Positions 1 to 11,286 of a stretch of DNA of 64,000 bases are shown here, in pieces. The DNA comes from Pholiota molesta (taxonomy: Eukaryota > Basidiomycota > Agaricomycetes > Agaricales > Strophariaceae), in contig JACGCK010000074.1 in NCBI GenBank assembly GCA_014925825.1, positions 62,001 to 126,000 of the forward strand, given 5' to 3'. Made by a program: the position numbers and the translations under genes. Below the pieces are notes generated by a model. It was not told where the DNA came from. It made no database searches and saw only the letters and a list, made by a program, of their open reading frames with translations. Numbering within the stretch: the stretch's first letter is position 1; each line of letters begins with the position of its first letter.

Positions 1-172
1 TTGGATGTGGTTATAATGGTTATGAGAGTCTGGCGTGATCTTTCGTGATTTTGGGCAAAATGGTGGTATTTGACCCTATCATTTCATATTGTTCACCAAA
101 CCTTGTCGACCTCTTGCCATCCTGACGCCTTGCTATCATCTTCTGTGCTCGATCGCCTCTTCATCGTACTGA

Positions 173-1324
<1,152 letters not shown>

Positions 1325-2147
1325 AAGACGGGGTTGCTGATTCGCTTTCCTTCCAACTCTCGGCGATATGGAGGGCGCACATTTAGACGGCGACTCGTTT
1401 GTTGGGTCGACTGGGGCTCGAGAAGTTTTTCTTTTCTTTTTGCTTAATTACGAACGACCCTCCTAGATGTTTTTTCGCATGCTTTTTTCTTTTTCATTTG
1501 TATCGAATTTTGACTGCTTCTCCCTGTCAGCCGCTCTTTTGCTTGTTGTACCACCCCTTCCCGGTTGTTTTTTGTTTTTTGTTTTTGCTATATAGTCTTT
1601 ACATTTTTTCCTACTCATCCCGTTTACCTTTTTGCTCTTTTGCTGTTACTTACTACTTACTCATCTCTTCTCTGATGTATCTCCAACTAATCATTTTTTC
1701 GTTCTTCACGCAACATCTAAACAGTATTTATTTGCCACCGTTATTCGAAACAAAATCGTCCTTCTACTTGCCTCATTCTCGATACTGAGCTTGCGCTTCG
1801 CTTTCTACCCATGAACACGCAATCTGTTCGAACTCACACTTACGAATAATCTTCTTGGTGAATTGTGCACACGACCAATCTTCCTTCTATTTTCCTTCCT
1901 CGTGCCGTTTTTGTACAGTGTCGTGTGCCGGATTCCAAGTGAGCGATGAACTCGATATCAAAGCCTCATTGTCAAGTACAATAATAATGCATGTATATCA
2001 TTTCATCTTCGACGTTGAGTCGACATTAGGAGCTACTCGAAATATACACCGTGATATCCTAGCGAATTGTCCTATCGTTGTATCGTACACTCAATCAATC
2101 CCTTGAAACCTGTACAGACGATGATGAGACTTCCCTCCGATCGCTGT
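1325..2147. other. Intergenic / UTR, no gene seen
   Basis: T-rich on the + strand (about 1400-1800), consistent with the 3' UTR of the kinase gene, followed by the 3' flank of the convergent minus-strand gene. I see no coding signal. Confidence 0.5.
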
Positions 2148-3534
2148 TCAATCGCACCAAGCCGGTATATCCGCCAACGTCGTAACAGAGATCACTGCGC
2201 CCTTGCTCTGCAGCATCGGCAGCAGATCCTGGAACGCAATCGTGAAATTATGGCGTTCCATCGCCGACGTCGTGCTAGTCGACAAGCGCACCCGGAGCTG
2301 CCTGAGCCCCCCAAACGCCGGTTTCGACAGCACTCTGTCGACCGGGCGCCACTCCGCGGCGATTTTCTCTTGCCCCACGCGCACGCAGTGGCAGTCGACG
2401 ATGATCGATTCGATCGCGTTGGGCGCGTGTGAGAGCTGGCCGAGCAGGCGGAGCACTTCTGGGAAGGGGCCGTTCGCGTGGGATCTGCGGAAGCTCACGG
2501 CGAACCGAAGGTGGCGCAGCTGGGGTAAAGAAGCGATGTGGATGGGGCCAGCGGAGGAGGCTGGAGTGATGAAGACAGTCAGTGGGAACGTCGCGATATT
2601 AGAATAGAATAGAACGCGCGCAAAAATAAGTGGAAGACCGCAAGTAACCGAATGGCGGTACAGATATAAAAATAATCGTAGAAGCAAGTGAAGATAGGAG
2701 GGACCAAAGGATAGGCTTACCAAAATGGATCGAGGGTAACCACTCGAAAGTCTTCAGATTTTCGCCGCTGTGTTTGATGAGCTCGCCTATAGATTCAGAG
2801 AAGCCGCTCTCAAACGTCGGCGTAACTGCGAGGCGGCGTAAAGTGGGCCAGGTAGCAGAACCGAGTGCTTTGGCGATGACGGAAATCGTGACTGGCGAGG
2901 TACCGCGGAGGAATAGGTTCTGCAGGTGCATTCCCCAGCGAGACTTCATGTACTCGGTGTCGATGGGTAATGGGGCCGTGGGATCGACTTCGACGCATGA
3001 AAGGCTAAGCGTGCGCATCTGCCCAAGCGACATGAGGAGCTGTGGCGGGAACGCAGTAACGAACTCGAGGGAAACACTATGGAGAGTGGGTAACCGGAAA
3101 AGACGACCTATGGAGCTTCGCAAGTCGGCTGGGAGGCTCTTCCATGACGTGAGCTCCGAGTTGAAGCTGAGAGAAAAGGATTCGAGGCGAGGAAGAAGTT
3201 GGAGGGTGTGAGGTAGGGTCTTGGTGTTTGTGATCCAGGAGACGTCGGCACCAGTACCGTCGAAGTCGTCCTCGCCATTGTCACCTAGTCGTAGCTCGCG
3301 AACATGAGTGCCGAGATGTGGGCGAGTGCCTATGAGGCGGTGAAAGCGTTGGTAGTACTTCTTCCTTGGTAAACGACGGTCGAGGTCGATGGCGCGAAAC
3401 AAGTACTTCTGGGACTGGAAGACGAAGGCATGGGACACAAGCGAGCAGCGCTTTAGTGTTTCTACTTCGTTATCTTGACCCAGTTCGTCGATGATCCCTT
3501 CAATGAGCTCTTGAGGTAGCGTGGATTGAGTCAT
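2148..3534 (-). CDS. F-box/LRR-like protein
   Basis: Two exons on the minus strand, 3534-2721 and 2560-2148, joined in phase 1, give about 408 aa. The N-terminus (LPQELIEGIIDELG, then LKRCSLVSHAFVFQSQKYLFRAIDL) has the pattern of basidiomycete F-box-like proteins, which often act as substrate adaptors of SCF ubiquitin ligases. The rest consists of leucine-rich segments such as HVRELRLGD, LPRLESFSLSF and LRRLAVTPTF, resembling degenerate LRRs. The ATG at 3534 is chosen because it directly precedes the F-box-like start; an upstream in-frame ATG at 3654 would add 40 unconvincing residues. A paralogue at 17887-19149 has the same domain order and an intron at the same place and phase. Function of the substrate is unknown. 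Confidence 0.75.
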
Positions 3535-4030
3535 AGAGCGTTGATTAGCGTCTTCAAGGCTCAAAGAAATGCCGTAGTTTCGTTCGATGAAAGGAATCGA
3601 AGAAGTGAAAAAGGCAGAGTTGCGGGATGGCAGGGAGAATTTTAGATTTTTCATTGGAGGGCGGCTGATGGATTGAATCGTACTTTATCTGGAATGTGAA
3701 GTGTCAAATGGATGATTGCAAATATATACACAGTACAATGAAGCGAAGATTGACCTCGTACAGATGCCCAGAGTAGCGATGTTGCCCTCTCGCTTCCCAA
3801 GTAGCTTGTCTTGTAACCGTTGATGTCCGTGGAACCTTCAAAGCTCCGGATACTTATCTCGGTAAATGAGTTTTCGGGGCTTTCCACAGTAGGGAATCAA
3901 CCTCCTGTGTAGATCCCAGATACAGAACGATCTCCATTGCGTTTGTGTTGTTCTGATGAGGAAGAGTGTCAAGACTCAAGTGTAGGAACTGTTTGGGCCA
4001 CTGCGTGGCCGACATATGCTGGTGATGAGA
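3535..4030. other. Intergenic, no gene seen
   Basis: Upstream region of the minus-strand F-box-like gene. Only short ORFs with no recognisable similarity. Confidence 0.4.
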
Positions 4031-4475
4031 AAATATTATGTAATCCACCGGCGATGTCACCATGCGTTAATTTGTCTTGCTCGCGACAACCAGCACCCAG
4101 CACCGTTTTCGGCAACACAATCATCGCGCACCTTGTATTAATGTACAGGATGGCACCGCCATTATCCACACCATCGAAGCGGCGGAGCCCAGCATCCTCA
4201 ACGCCCTAAGCGGCATCGTCGCCAGGCGGTACGTGCACAAAAGCCTCTTCCGCCACCGCTCTCTGCCCCCATTCCGCGCCCGCGCAAATGTGATCCCAAC
4301 CCTGACTGTGTAGTATGCCCCGGACAAGCGCTCCCGCTCGGCGGCGTCCCCAAGCTGCTATACCAGAACCTGACATTCCTCAGCGGAAACGCGACGCTGT
4401 TCGCCAACGCGCTCATTCAGAACTGCCCGGTTGCGTGTCCCTCATGTTTTAGAGTAGTATTTAGATACGCAATGT
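4031..4475 (+). pseudogene. HsbA-like cell-wall protein fragment (copy 1)
   Basis: This is a decayed copy of the hydrophobic-surface-binding protein A-like gene seen complete at 10439-11286. From about 4155 it reads QDGTAIIHTIEAAEPSILNA, matching the HsbA core motif (DGTSILTTVQAIEPGILSA in copy 2), then a GT..AG intron and LPLGGVPKLLYQNLTFLSG around 4330-4435. A GDVT motif near 4050 may be the remains of the preceding exon. The signal-peptide exon is missing and the last exon, after the splice at about 4452, is cut to a few codons by an internal deletion. The downstream 280 bp also match copy 2, so the fragment belongs to a duplicated block. Confidence 0.65.
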
Positions 4476-4740
4476 ATGCATGAACAAGAGAAAGGAGAGG
4501 TAAGGGTGATAGCGTATGCAGTCTAGGAGTCGTATTCACCTAGGTATCTCAATTTCCGAAAAGAAAATGTCTCTGTCAACGTATTGAGTCAACAGTTTTT
4601 GATTCTTGAGATTAAGTACAGCGGCCTACATAGAATTACTCGTGTATGCCTCGAGGCAGATTTGTTGTAGATAAGATAAAATTACATCGATCATTACATC
4701 GGCCCGGTGACCGCATCGATTGCAAAGTTTCCCGCTCACC

Positions 4741-5527
4741 CAAGGGGTACGCACCGGCAAAATCCGGCATATCACGTAGGGGGGGAGGGGGTGGTCTAGA
4801 GGCCTTAACCAAAAAAAATAATGACAGTAAAAATATCCATTTTAAATGACATTTAATGCTTCATATTGTGGTTTTTATGTTATTTTCCAGTGTATTTGAA
4901 GTATTTCAGCTCTACATGGAGATATTTTACCTGTATAATAACTCTTAAAGACATTAGCCAATCATATAAGTTTATTTTGGATTACTTTACAACTTACCCC
5001 AGAGTTTGATTTGAAATATAAATAAGATTTGACTATAATACTGCCATTGACTATAATACTGCCAATTTTCAAGTCAGTCCTTGGGCCTTGGCTCATAATT
5101 TTTTAGTGCTTTGTTTACTTCAAATGTGCTTTAAGAAAGAGCACTTCCTTAAGCCAACCAGTTTATTCAAGTTTCCATAAATCAAGGCATGAATTAGGCC
5201 TTGATTTATGGGTAGAATGTTAAATTATATAACTACAAGTAAGTGGAATATGGTAGTGATTCTTCACTGACAGGCTTGGGAAAGGTATTTCACACATACC
5301 AGATAGTACCAGGTAACATACCCAGTATCATACCAGGTATTTGTGGGTACGGGACACACATCACTACCACTGCCACATGATATTTATGATTAATAATCCA
5401 TTGTTGGGATCAGAACACGTGATAAAATTTCCTTTTTTAGACAGGTAGGGGAGGGGGGGAGGTCCAATATTGCCTTAACCAAAAAAATCAACATGATATA
5501 TCTGATTTTTTTTGTGTGTACCCCTTG
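4741..5527. mobile_element. Non-autonomous hAT-like DNA transposon (787 bp)
   Basis: The element starts CAAGGGGTACGCAC and ends GTGTGTACCCCTTG, giving near-perfect 14-bp terminal inverted repeats. It is flanked by an exact 8-bp direct repeat CGCTCACC at 4733-4740 and 5528-5535, the target-site duplication length of the hAT superfamily. The paralogous block at about 11545-11560 lacks the insertion, which acts as an empty-site control. The interior is AT-rich, has no transposase ORF, and carries direct subterminal repeats of a G-run followed by CCTTAACCAAAAAAA near 4776-4816 and 5446-5487. It must be mobilised in trans. Confidence 0.85.
5175..5211. repeat. Perfect 14-bp stem inverted repeat inside the hAT-like element
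   Basis: CCATAAATCAAGGC (5175-5188) is followed nine bases later by its exact reverse complement (5198-5211). It sits inside the non-autonomous transposon and could form a stable hairpin. Confidence 0.8.
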
Positions 5528-5710
5528 CGCTCACCAAAGCTCAGCAAATGCTCACTTTTCTCTGGCCGCGTACCGTCTGACCCCGAATTCGATCTCATTC
5601 TCTATCTTATAACCTCGTAATCTTTACAGCAGAAAAACCCTTAAATACTACGACGCCTTGGCGCATGTCTCCACACGATCACCCTTGGACGCGGCCTTAA
5701 TTCGGGCATC

Positions 5711-7197
5711 TTACTCTCGATCAGAAACTGGCGGCGGTATCTCCTGCCGTCCGAAGAGGTGTACCCCGATGGAGGCATGGTAGATGGGCCATCTATGGGC
5801 GTGCCGCGGTGGTTCGGTGAGTGCGCTATCACCTTTGCAGCCGAGCTCTTCATCCTGTGCTGCCATGTCGTCCGTAGGGGTGGCAGATCCATTCTCGTCC
5901 TCTTCGCCCTGTGTGCAAACAGTCACTGAGTCAGATTCGTCTTGCCAGGGGGTTATCTGCTAAAATTTACCTTTGACCCGAGGTCGATTGAGAATCTTCA
6001 TTCTCATCGATGTCATCATCGGAGCGTGGCCGTTTGCCTGCTCCGATGGCCTGGTTGAACGTAAAGTTTTCATTGGTTAACCCCCTCTCGCAAGTGGAAA
6101 TTAGCATTGTGGGCCCTGTCCAAGAGTTCACATTGACTCTTGCATCGTAAGGGTCAACGACTACTGTACTGAACCGACCATCTCTTCAAGTCACGCGTCA
6201 CAGGCCATGCTGAAGTGAAGAGATTTCAGGGACGGTCACGGTCCCAAAATTTTTTGAAGAGTTCTCGAGGTCAGATTTATTAAGCATTTCAGTGTTTTGA
6301 GGACATATATGCAAAATTTCGGCCTCCGGCAGCATTCTAATGAAGAGATTTTTTGTCGGTCACACCAAATAAGGCTCCCTCCGGCCTTCCTCGGGCCCTT
6401 TGAAGAGATGAAGAGATGGTTTTTTTCAGTCACAAATAAATAGGGCGAAGACTTGGTCGGTTCACTACAGTAATTGCAAATCAGTACGATATCATTCTCA
6501 CATTGCATGGTCTTGCTTACTCGTGTCGTTCGGGAAATAGGCACCACCCAAACTGTCGAACGAATCTCGCTCAGAGTCCATTCCGCGACCCTGGGCGGCG
6601 TGCGCCTCGTATTCGCTGTAGGTGAACGAAAACGGGACGGTGGGCACCGCTTCTACATTGGCAAATGTAAGTCAAAGTAACCGCGCACAATATGTGGTGT
6701 AGATTCACCTGTATCGCGCTCCAAGAGACGGCACAGTAACTTACTCTGCGGGGTAAGGAAGAACGGAAACCTACGTAACGCGACACCAGTAGCTGCAGTC
6801 CACGCCGAGTTCAGTGCAGTAAGCTGTGGTTCCCATGCGCGAGGTTGAGTTGCAGGTAAATGAGGTTGAGCGCTCCATAACGCGGAGCTCAGTGAAGAAG
6901 AGGGGGCCGACGCCTCAGAAATGGTCGCTGCGGTGGTAATGATGTCAATTTTTCATGCGAAGCATAGAGTAAGAAGACACTAACGTGTTTCCAGCAGGGC
7001 TGGCTCGCTTTCAGGACATGCGATGGCTGGATACGTAGGGCAACCATTAGATGCCACTCCGCCCGGAAGAAAACCAGGTACTTACACGGTGATGCTTCAG
7101 CGGACTCGTCCATCATGTTCTCACTGTGCTCAAGGGAAAGGAGGCGTAGTGCGTCGCATCCGCTTTCGACAAGGTCGTCAAATGTTGATGAAGACAT
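5711..7197 (-). CDS. Uncharacterised multi-exon gene family, copy 1
   Basis: I do not recognise this family. Starting at ATG 7197, exon 1 encodes MSSSTFDDLVESGCDALRLL and continues to a consensus GTAAGT donor at 7085. The next exon begins near 6942 (TISEASAPSSSLSSALW). A later exon reads VPFSFTYSEYEAHAAQGRG (about 6645-6560). Another has an NLS-like KRPRSDDDIDEN (about 6040), and the last (5926-5711) is acidic, containing PTDDMAAQDEELGCKGDSAL. The same exon order and splice sites recur in copies 2 and 3, and codons are better conserved than introns, which argues for coding function at least ancestrally. Copy 1 has a 307-bp transposon inserted between two exons. A TATA-like ATATAAGG about 85 nt upstream is shared by all copies. 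Confidence 0.45.
6164..6470. mobile_element. TA-flanked MITE, Tc1/mariner-like (307 bp)
   Basis: Terminal inverted repeats CTGTACTGAACCGACCA and (reverse complement of the right end) CTGTAGTGAACCGACCA bound the element. It is flanked on both sides by TA (6162-6163 and 6471-6472). In the paralogous copy at about 12218-12225 the site reads GACTAATTGC with no insertion, confirming TA as the target. There is no ORF. TA target duplication is typical of the Tc1/mariner superfamily. It lies within the uncharacterised gene copy 1, probably in an intron. Confidence 0.8.
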
Positions 7198-7280
7198 GAT
7201 TAGGGTAGTTTCGGTCAATTCGATTCGAATGTGTAAATGAGAAAAGGGACAAGGAGATGCTTTACCCAGACGAAGAAACG

Positions 7281-7290
7281 GGCCTTATAT
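7281..7290 (-). promoter_or_regulatory. Conserved TATA-like element of gene family copy 1
   Basis: Minus-strand ATATAAGGCC about 85 nt before the ATG at 7197. The same element occurs before copy 2 (13111-13119) and copy 3 (20051-20059), so it has been kept through duplication. Confidence 0.5.
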
Positions 7291-7740
7291 CGCAGAAAGC
7301 CTCGTGTTACTCTGTCATCATTGGTAGCGCACCTCCTTCTGATATCTGCGGTGTTTCTCAGTGTCGATGACTCAAAATTTGTGGGCGAGTACTGAGTCTG
7401 TCCTGTTATGGCTCGATCCTAAGAACAGGGTCAAAATTGATAAAGCACCAATCAGACATTTGGAAGCCGCATTGACAGCTGCTGTTCACAGTGCTCCTAA
7501 AGCGGTGGTGGACAGAGATTGCCGAGTAACTTCGTGCTCGAATACAGGTCTTCTTTGACTTTTTTTGGTCAATCGGGTACGAGAACAATGGCGCTGTCGG
7601 ACAGTAGATGAATTCATATTTTACAAGGCACTCATTTGATAGCACTCAGATAATGAACTTGAAGCTCGAAACTCCTGCCGATGCCTCGTTTAGAAAGAAC
7701 GTGTACCTACTGAAAATCAGGACATCTAGTAGCATTGCCC

Positions 7741-8863
7741 TGCATCGCGAACGTGTGGCCGGGGTAGGGCAAGTAAGAACATGCTGAGGTGAATGCCACA
7801 TTTTCCCTGCACCCATACGCGCAAGTAGGATTGGAAATAAGTGAGAAATATATTGTACACGCCTTCATACCTTATAAACTGAACCTTGTAACCAACGTAG
7901 CCTTGCAAATTCAGCCGCGATCATTGATATGATCGCAAATTAGACTTGCAGCAGCATGCCGAAATGTGTATCGTTATTTCGTACATGTCGTACGGTGTCA
8001 GTTAGGCGCCCTGTACCAATTACTACTAGCTACATAAGGCATATCGACGCAACTTAGTTCACGCCTTGTCAACGCCTTGTACACGTGTCATGACCATGAG
8101 GTTTCGGCGCTCATATTTTGCACCCACAAGACACCAGTTTTAGCCAGTGCAAACCATTTAGCCAATTGGGAGATGATCACCATATTTTATGGGTAATGAG
8201 GCATGGTGCTGTATTCTCATCAACAGCTCATTCATATCTATGAAGATCACCGCGGCGGCAAAGCAGCTGTGGTGCCCCAATGGCTAAACATGATACAAGA
8301 CAGCCGTAAGAGCTGTATACGCTGCCAAGTGACAAACGAATAGTATGGCTAAAGGAAAGAGTGTACGGAGTTGGGATATACTGGCGCTCGACGGGCGCTA
8401 ATTCTGTCGATCGGAGTAAGAATTGGATCAAACTCCGGTTGACGTCGCCCTCACTTTGCGTTCCCACGTAGCACCTGGCCAACTACGACTGTCCTCCCTT
8501 CTCAAGCCTCTCCACTACCCACTTCAGTGCTATCAAACCCGAGGTGAATGAAAACGACATGGAAATGCGGAGGAAGTGAAAAGCACAGATCAAATGGACA
8601 AAGGAGTCAGGACGAAGGAATTCGGTATCCAAGACTGTGCTGCGCAAATACCTCTAGGTATGCGCGTTTCCCTTGTTTAATTTACACAGCACCCACCTCT
8701 CTATAGCGACTATGTCAACCCTAAGCTAGGTGAGGAAGCCCGCCGCCCTCGCTGTCAGTCGTCCCCTATCACCAACCTCGACAATCGTTAAAGGCCCCTG
8801 TGAGCTTTAACCTTCAATCGACACCCCTGCTACGTGCCTACGACCTCAAGGAGAGGAACGAGC
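7741..8863. other. Intergenic, no gene seen
   Basis: About 1.1 kb without a recognisable ORF, tRNA or repeat. Confidence 0.4.
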
Positions 8864-9273
8864 ATGAGCAGGCTACTCGGCACACGAGGACAACTACCGC
8901 CGCCGCTGTCGGTGGGTGGCGTGTACCAGCAGTACCAGCGGCAACCGTATCAGGCGTATCCCGGGCAGCAGCAGTACCCGCACTCACATCCGTACGCCCA
9001 ACAACAACCGCGACCACAGCCGCTTGCGAGTGCGAATAATAGGTACCCCATATCGGAGAACGAGGTCGATGCATACGGGGGGTACGTCACGGAGGCGGCG
9101 CCTGCGCACGGCGCGGAGGGCGCGCTGCTGAATCCGTTTGGGGGCGAGGAGGAGAGGAGGCAGAGTGCAGTGCAGGAGGAGCCCAGGCGGGTGTTGAAGG
9201 TTGGTGTTGTCATTCGTGTTTTGTGAGTTAAGATGCTGATTTTTGGTTTGGGTAGGTGGCGAATGAGTGATTG
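8864..9273 (+). CDS. Pro/Gln/Tyr-rich C-terminal domain, possibly a gene remnant
   Basis: From ATG 8864 the frame reads MSRLLGTRGQLPPPLSVGG, a Gln/Pro/Tyr-rich stretch (YPGQQQYPHSHPYAQQQ), then ENEVDAYGGYVTEAA and LLNPFGGEE. A GT..AG intron (about 9200-9256) joins RRVLK to VANE and a stop, giving the C-terminus RRVLKVANE. From memory this ending occurs at the cytoplasmic tail of basidiomycete membrane proteins, but I cannot confirm the family. No upstream membrane or extracellular exons are visible, so this could be a truncated gene. About 115 aa. Confidence 0.4.
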
Positions 9274-10371
9274 GGTCGAGGATGATGTGTGGCACAGTCT
9301 CGAAACTGGGTGCTGCTAGCCGCGTAATGGCGCCTCCATGAGTTCTACGTGTCTACTCAAGAAATTCCCTTCTCGTCTATTCTTATAACCACTGCTACGA
9401 ATTCTAATGTGGATACTCACCAGACGAACCGCTGTGGTGCGGTGGCGCGCGAGGCGCTGTCTTGTGACTTCGTTTTGCACGATCGCCTATTCACAGATAG
9501 CCGCTTGTGCACTTGAAGGGGCAACGACGCCGAAAATGCGCCTTATACGAAATGCTTTCGAAAGGTGCACGTTACCCAGTATGTATCGCTTCGGTTTTAC
9601 CAACCTTTCATTGCATTTCAACTGACGCCTTTATCAAGTATAGTCACTCATTGTCTCTACACGGAACCTTAGCTCATATTATGGCTGAGGTTAGTTAATA
9701 GTAGCCAAGACCTAGTAAGATGTTAACGTAAAGAAGCCCTGGTGTGGTGCTAGTTGCATGGCATGAGCACATGCTCGTTCACGCACTGAGGTTCCACAAA
9801 TTTCGGTGGTTTTATGGTTCTTCGCTCGTTGATTCTGTCTGGATATCTTATCTTCTCTTTTGCAGAGTGGTTCATGAAGATGGATATACACCGTTCCGTG
9901 CGGCTCTATAGAGGGAACTTATGATTCTTCTGCATTGGCACTCGACGACTTCTCTACTACCACATAAGAGCTGGATTTTTCTAGCCGAAATGCAATCAAA
10001 GCTCGTTAGATCCCTATAGTGCGTCCTTCACTGCGCTACTAAATTTCCCGCAAAATCTAATATGCCTCCAAGCAGACTTTGCAGGCTTTATATCTGAGCA
10101 CAAACGAGCGCTGAGCGAGTTCCATTCTGATTCACCTTCCCGCTCGCAATGCGAAGTTCGCATGAGATGAATCCCCGAGTCCTCCTCTTCTCTTGCGCTG
10201 GCGTCTGATTTCTTTAGCTGCTCGATAATATGCAGCATTTCGTACAATCGACGCTAATGATGTCGTTCAAAAGATACTTGTATTTTCCAACCCCGCAAAA
10301 GCACAGTATTCGACACCCAGTCTGAGTCGCTCTAATTCCTGTAGTGCCCATGACTGACAGCGGCCAAATGC
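9274..10371. other. Intergenic, no gene seen
   Basis: Only short ORFs without similarity. The right end contains the promoter of the HsbA-like gene, with a TATA-like CATAAAA at 10371-10377, about 65 nt before its ATG. Confidence 0.4.
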
Positions 10372-10438
10372 ATAAAAGCAGCCCCCACCCCTTGCCTCGC
10401 ACTCTAGAATCCCTTAGTGAACTATATACAGCCGCACA

Positions 10439-11286
10439 ATGGTCTACATCACCACCTCCTTCCTCGCGCTGCTCTCTCTTTCTGGCGCGGCCTAGGAAGC
10501 GTCGCCCGGATCAAGGCCGACCTCGCCAACATGGCGACAGCAGTCACCACGCTCGATACCGCGATCGCAAATTTTCCGAGCACGGGCGGGACCGCCGCCG
10601 AGGCTCTGGTGCGTTTCGTTGCGTGCTTTATGGTGTTCATGTATACGTATATATGGTATGCAGACTATCCACATGGCGGGCGTAAACCTCATCGGCTCCA
10701 TCAATATGACCACTGGCGATGTGACTGTCAGTCCTGGTCTTGTCTGATAAGTACACTAAGGTATGCTAACGTCCTGTATAAATTTCTAGGCGACGGCGGC
10801 CTTCAGTGTTATGGATGGCACGTCCATTTTGACCACCGTGCAGGCGATTGAGCCCGGCATCCTCAGCGCAATGAAAGCAGTCATCGCCAAGAAAGCTGAA
10901 TTGGTTGGTACGTGCAGAAACCTTCCCCCTCCCCACTCTGAATCCGCAACCTATCCCCGCCCCATTCACCGTCATTCGGGAATTATCGCAACACGATTGC
11001 TTATTACGGCCCCAACTAGCACTCCCCGTGAGCGGCGTCCCCAGCAGGGTCTATCAAAGTCTGACGTACCTCAACGGCAACGCGACGGCGCTCGCCAACG
11101 GCCTCATCAAGCACTGTCCGGTGCGTTGTCCCGCGCAGTGCCGGAGACTAGATGTTCCGCACAATTGCTGACCGTCAGGGATGTGTTCGCCTCTAGTCCT
11201 CGCTTGTCGCCAATGCTACTGCGGTGAAGACCAAAATCGACGCCGCGATCGCGGTCGCTATTTCTGCCTATGCGGCATATGCATGA
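10439..11286 (+). CDS. HsbA-like secreted cell-wall protein (copy 2), frame break in exon 1
   Basis: This is a hydrophobic-surface-binding protein A (HsbA) / galactomannoprotein-like secreted protein. Exons are 10439-10608, 10664-10726, 10790-10907, 11020-11120 and 11197-11286, all with GT..AG borders in compatible phases. The signal peptide is MVYITTSFLALLSLSGAA; the mature part reads VARIKADLANMATAVTTLD, FPSTGGTAAEAL, DGTSILTTVQAIEPGILSA, ALPVSGVP and ends KTKIDAAIAVAISAYAAYA. In the given sequence the signal peptide runs into TAG and the mature domain is in the next frame. One extra C in the GGCC at about 10491 would restore a 180-aa protein of normal family length. It is either a single-base assembly error or a fresh pseudogene. 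Confidence 0.75.

Larger units (their letters stand above)
4031..7740. repeat. Duplicated block, copy 1 (HsbA fragment + uncharacterised gene)
   Basis: Direct repeat of 10705-13575. Matching stretches include the 3' end and flank of the HsbA gene (4380-4740 versus 11060-11560), the whole uncharacterised gene and its promoter (5560-7740 versus 11560-13575). Copy 1 is longer because it contains two insertions, 4741-5527 and 6164-6470. Divergence between copies is considerable, so the duplication is not very recent. The edges are approximate. Confidence 0.7.

Noticed and set aside
4741..6472. CRISPR-like or phage features in the repeated blocks
   Set aside because: The genome is clearly eukaryotic; repeats are explained by duplication and MITE insertions.
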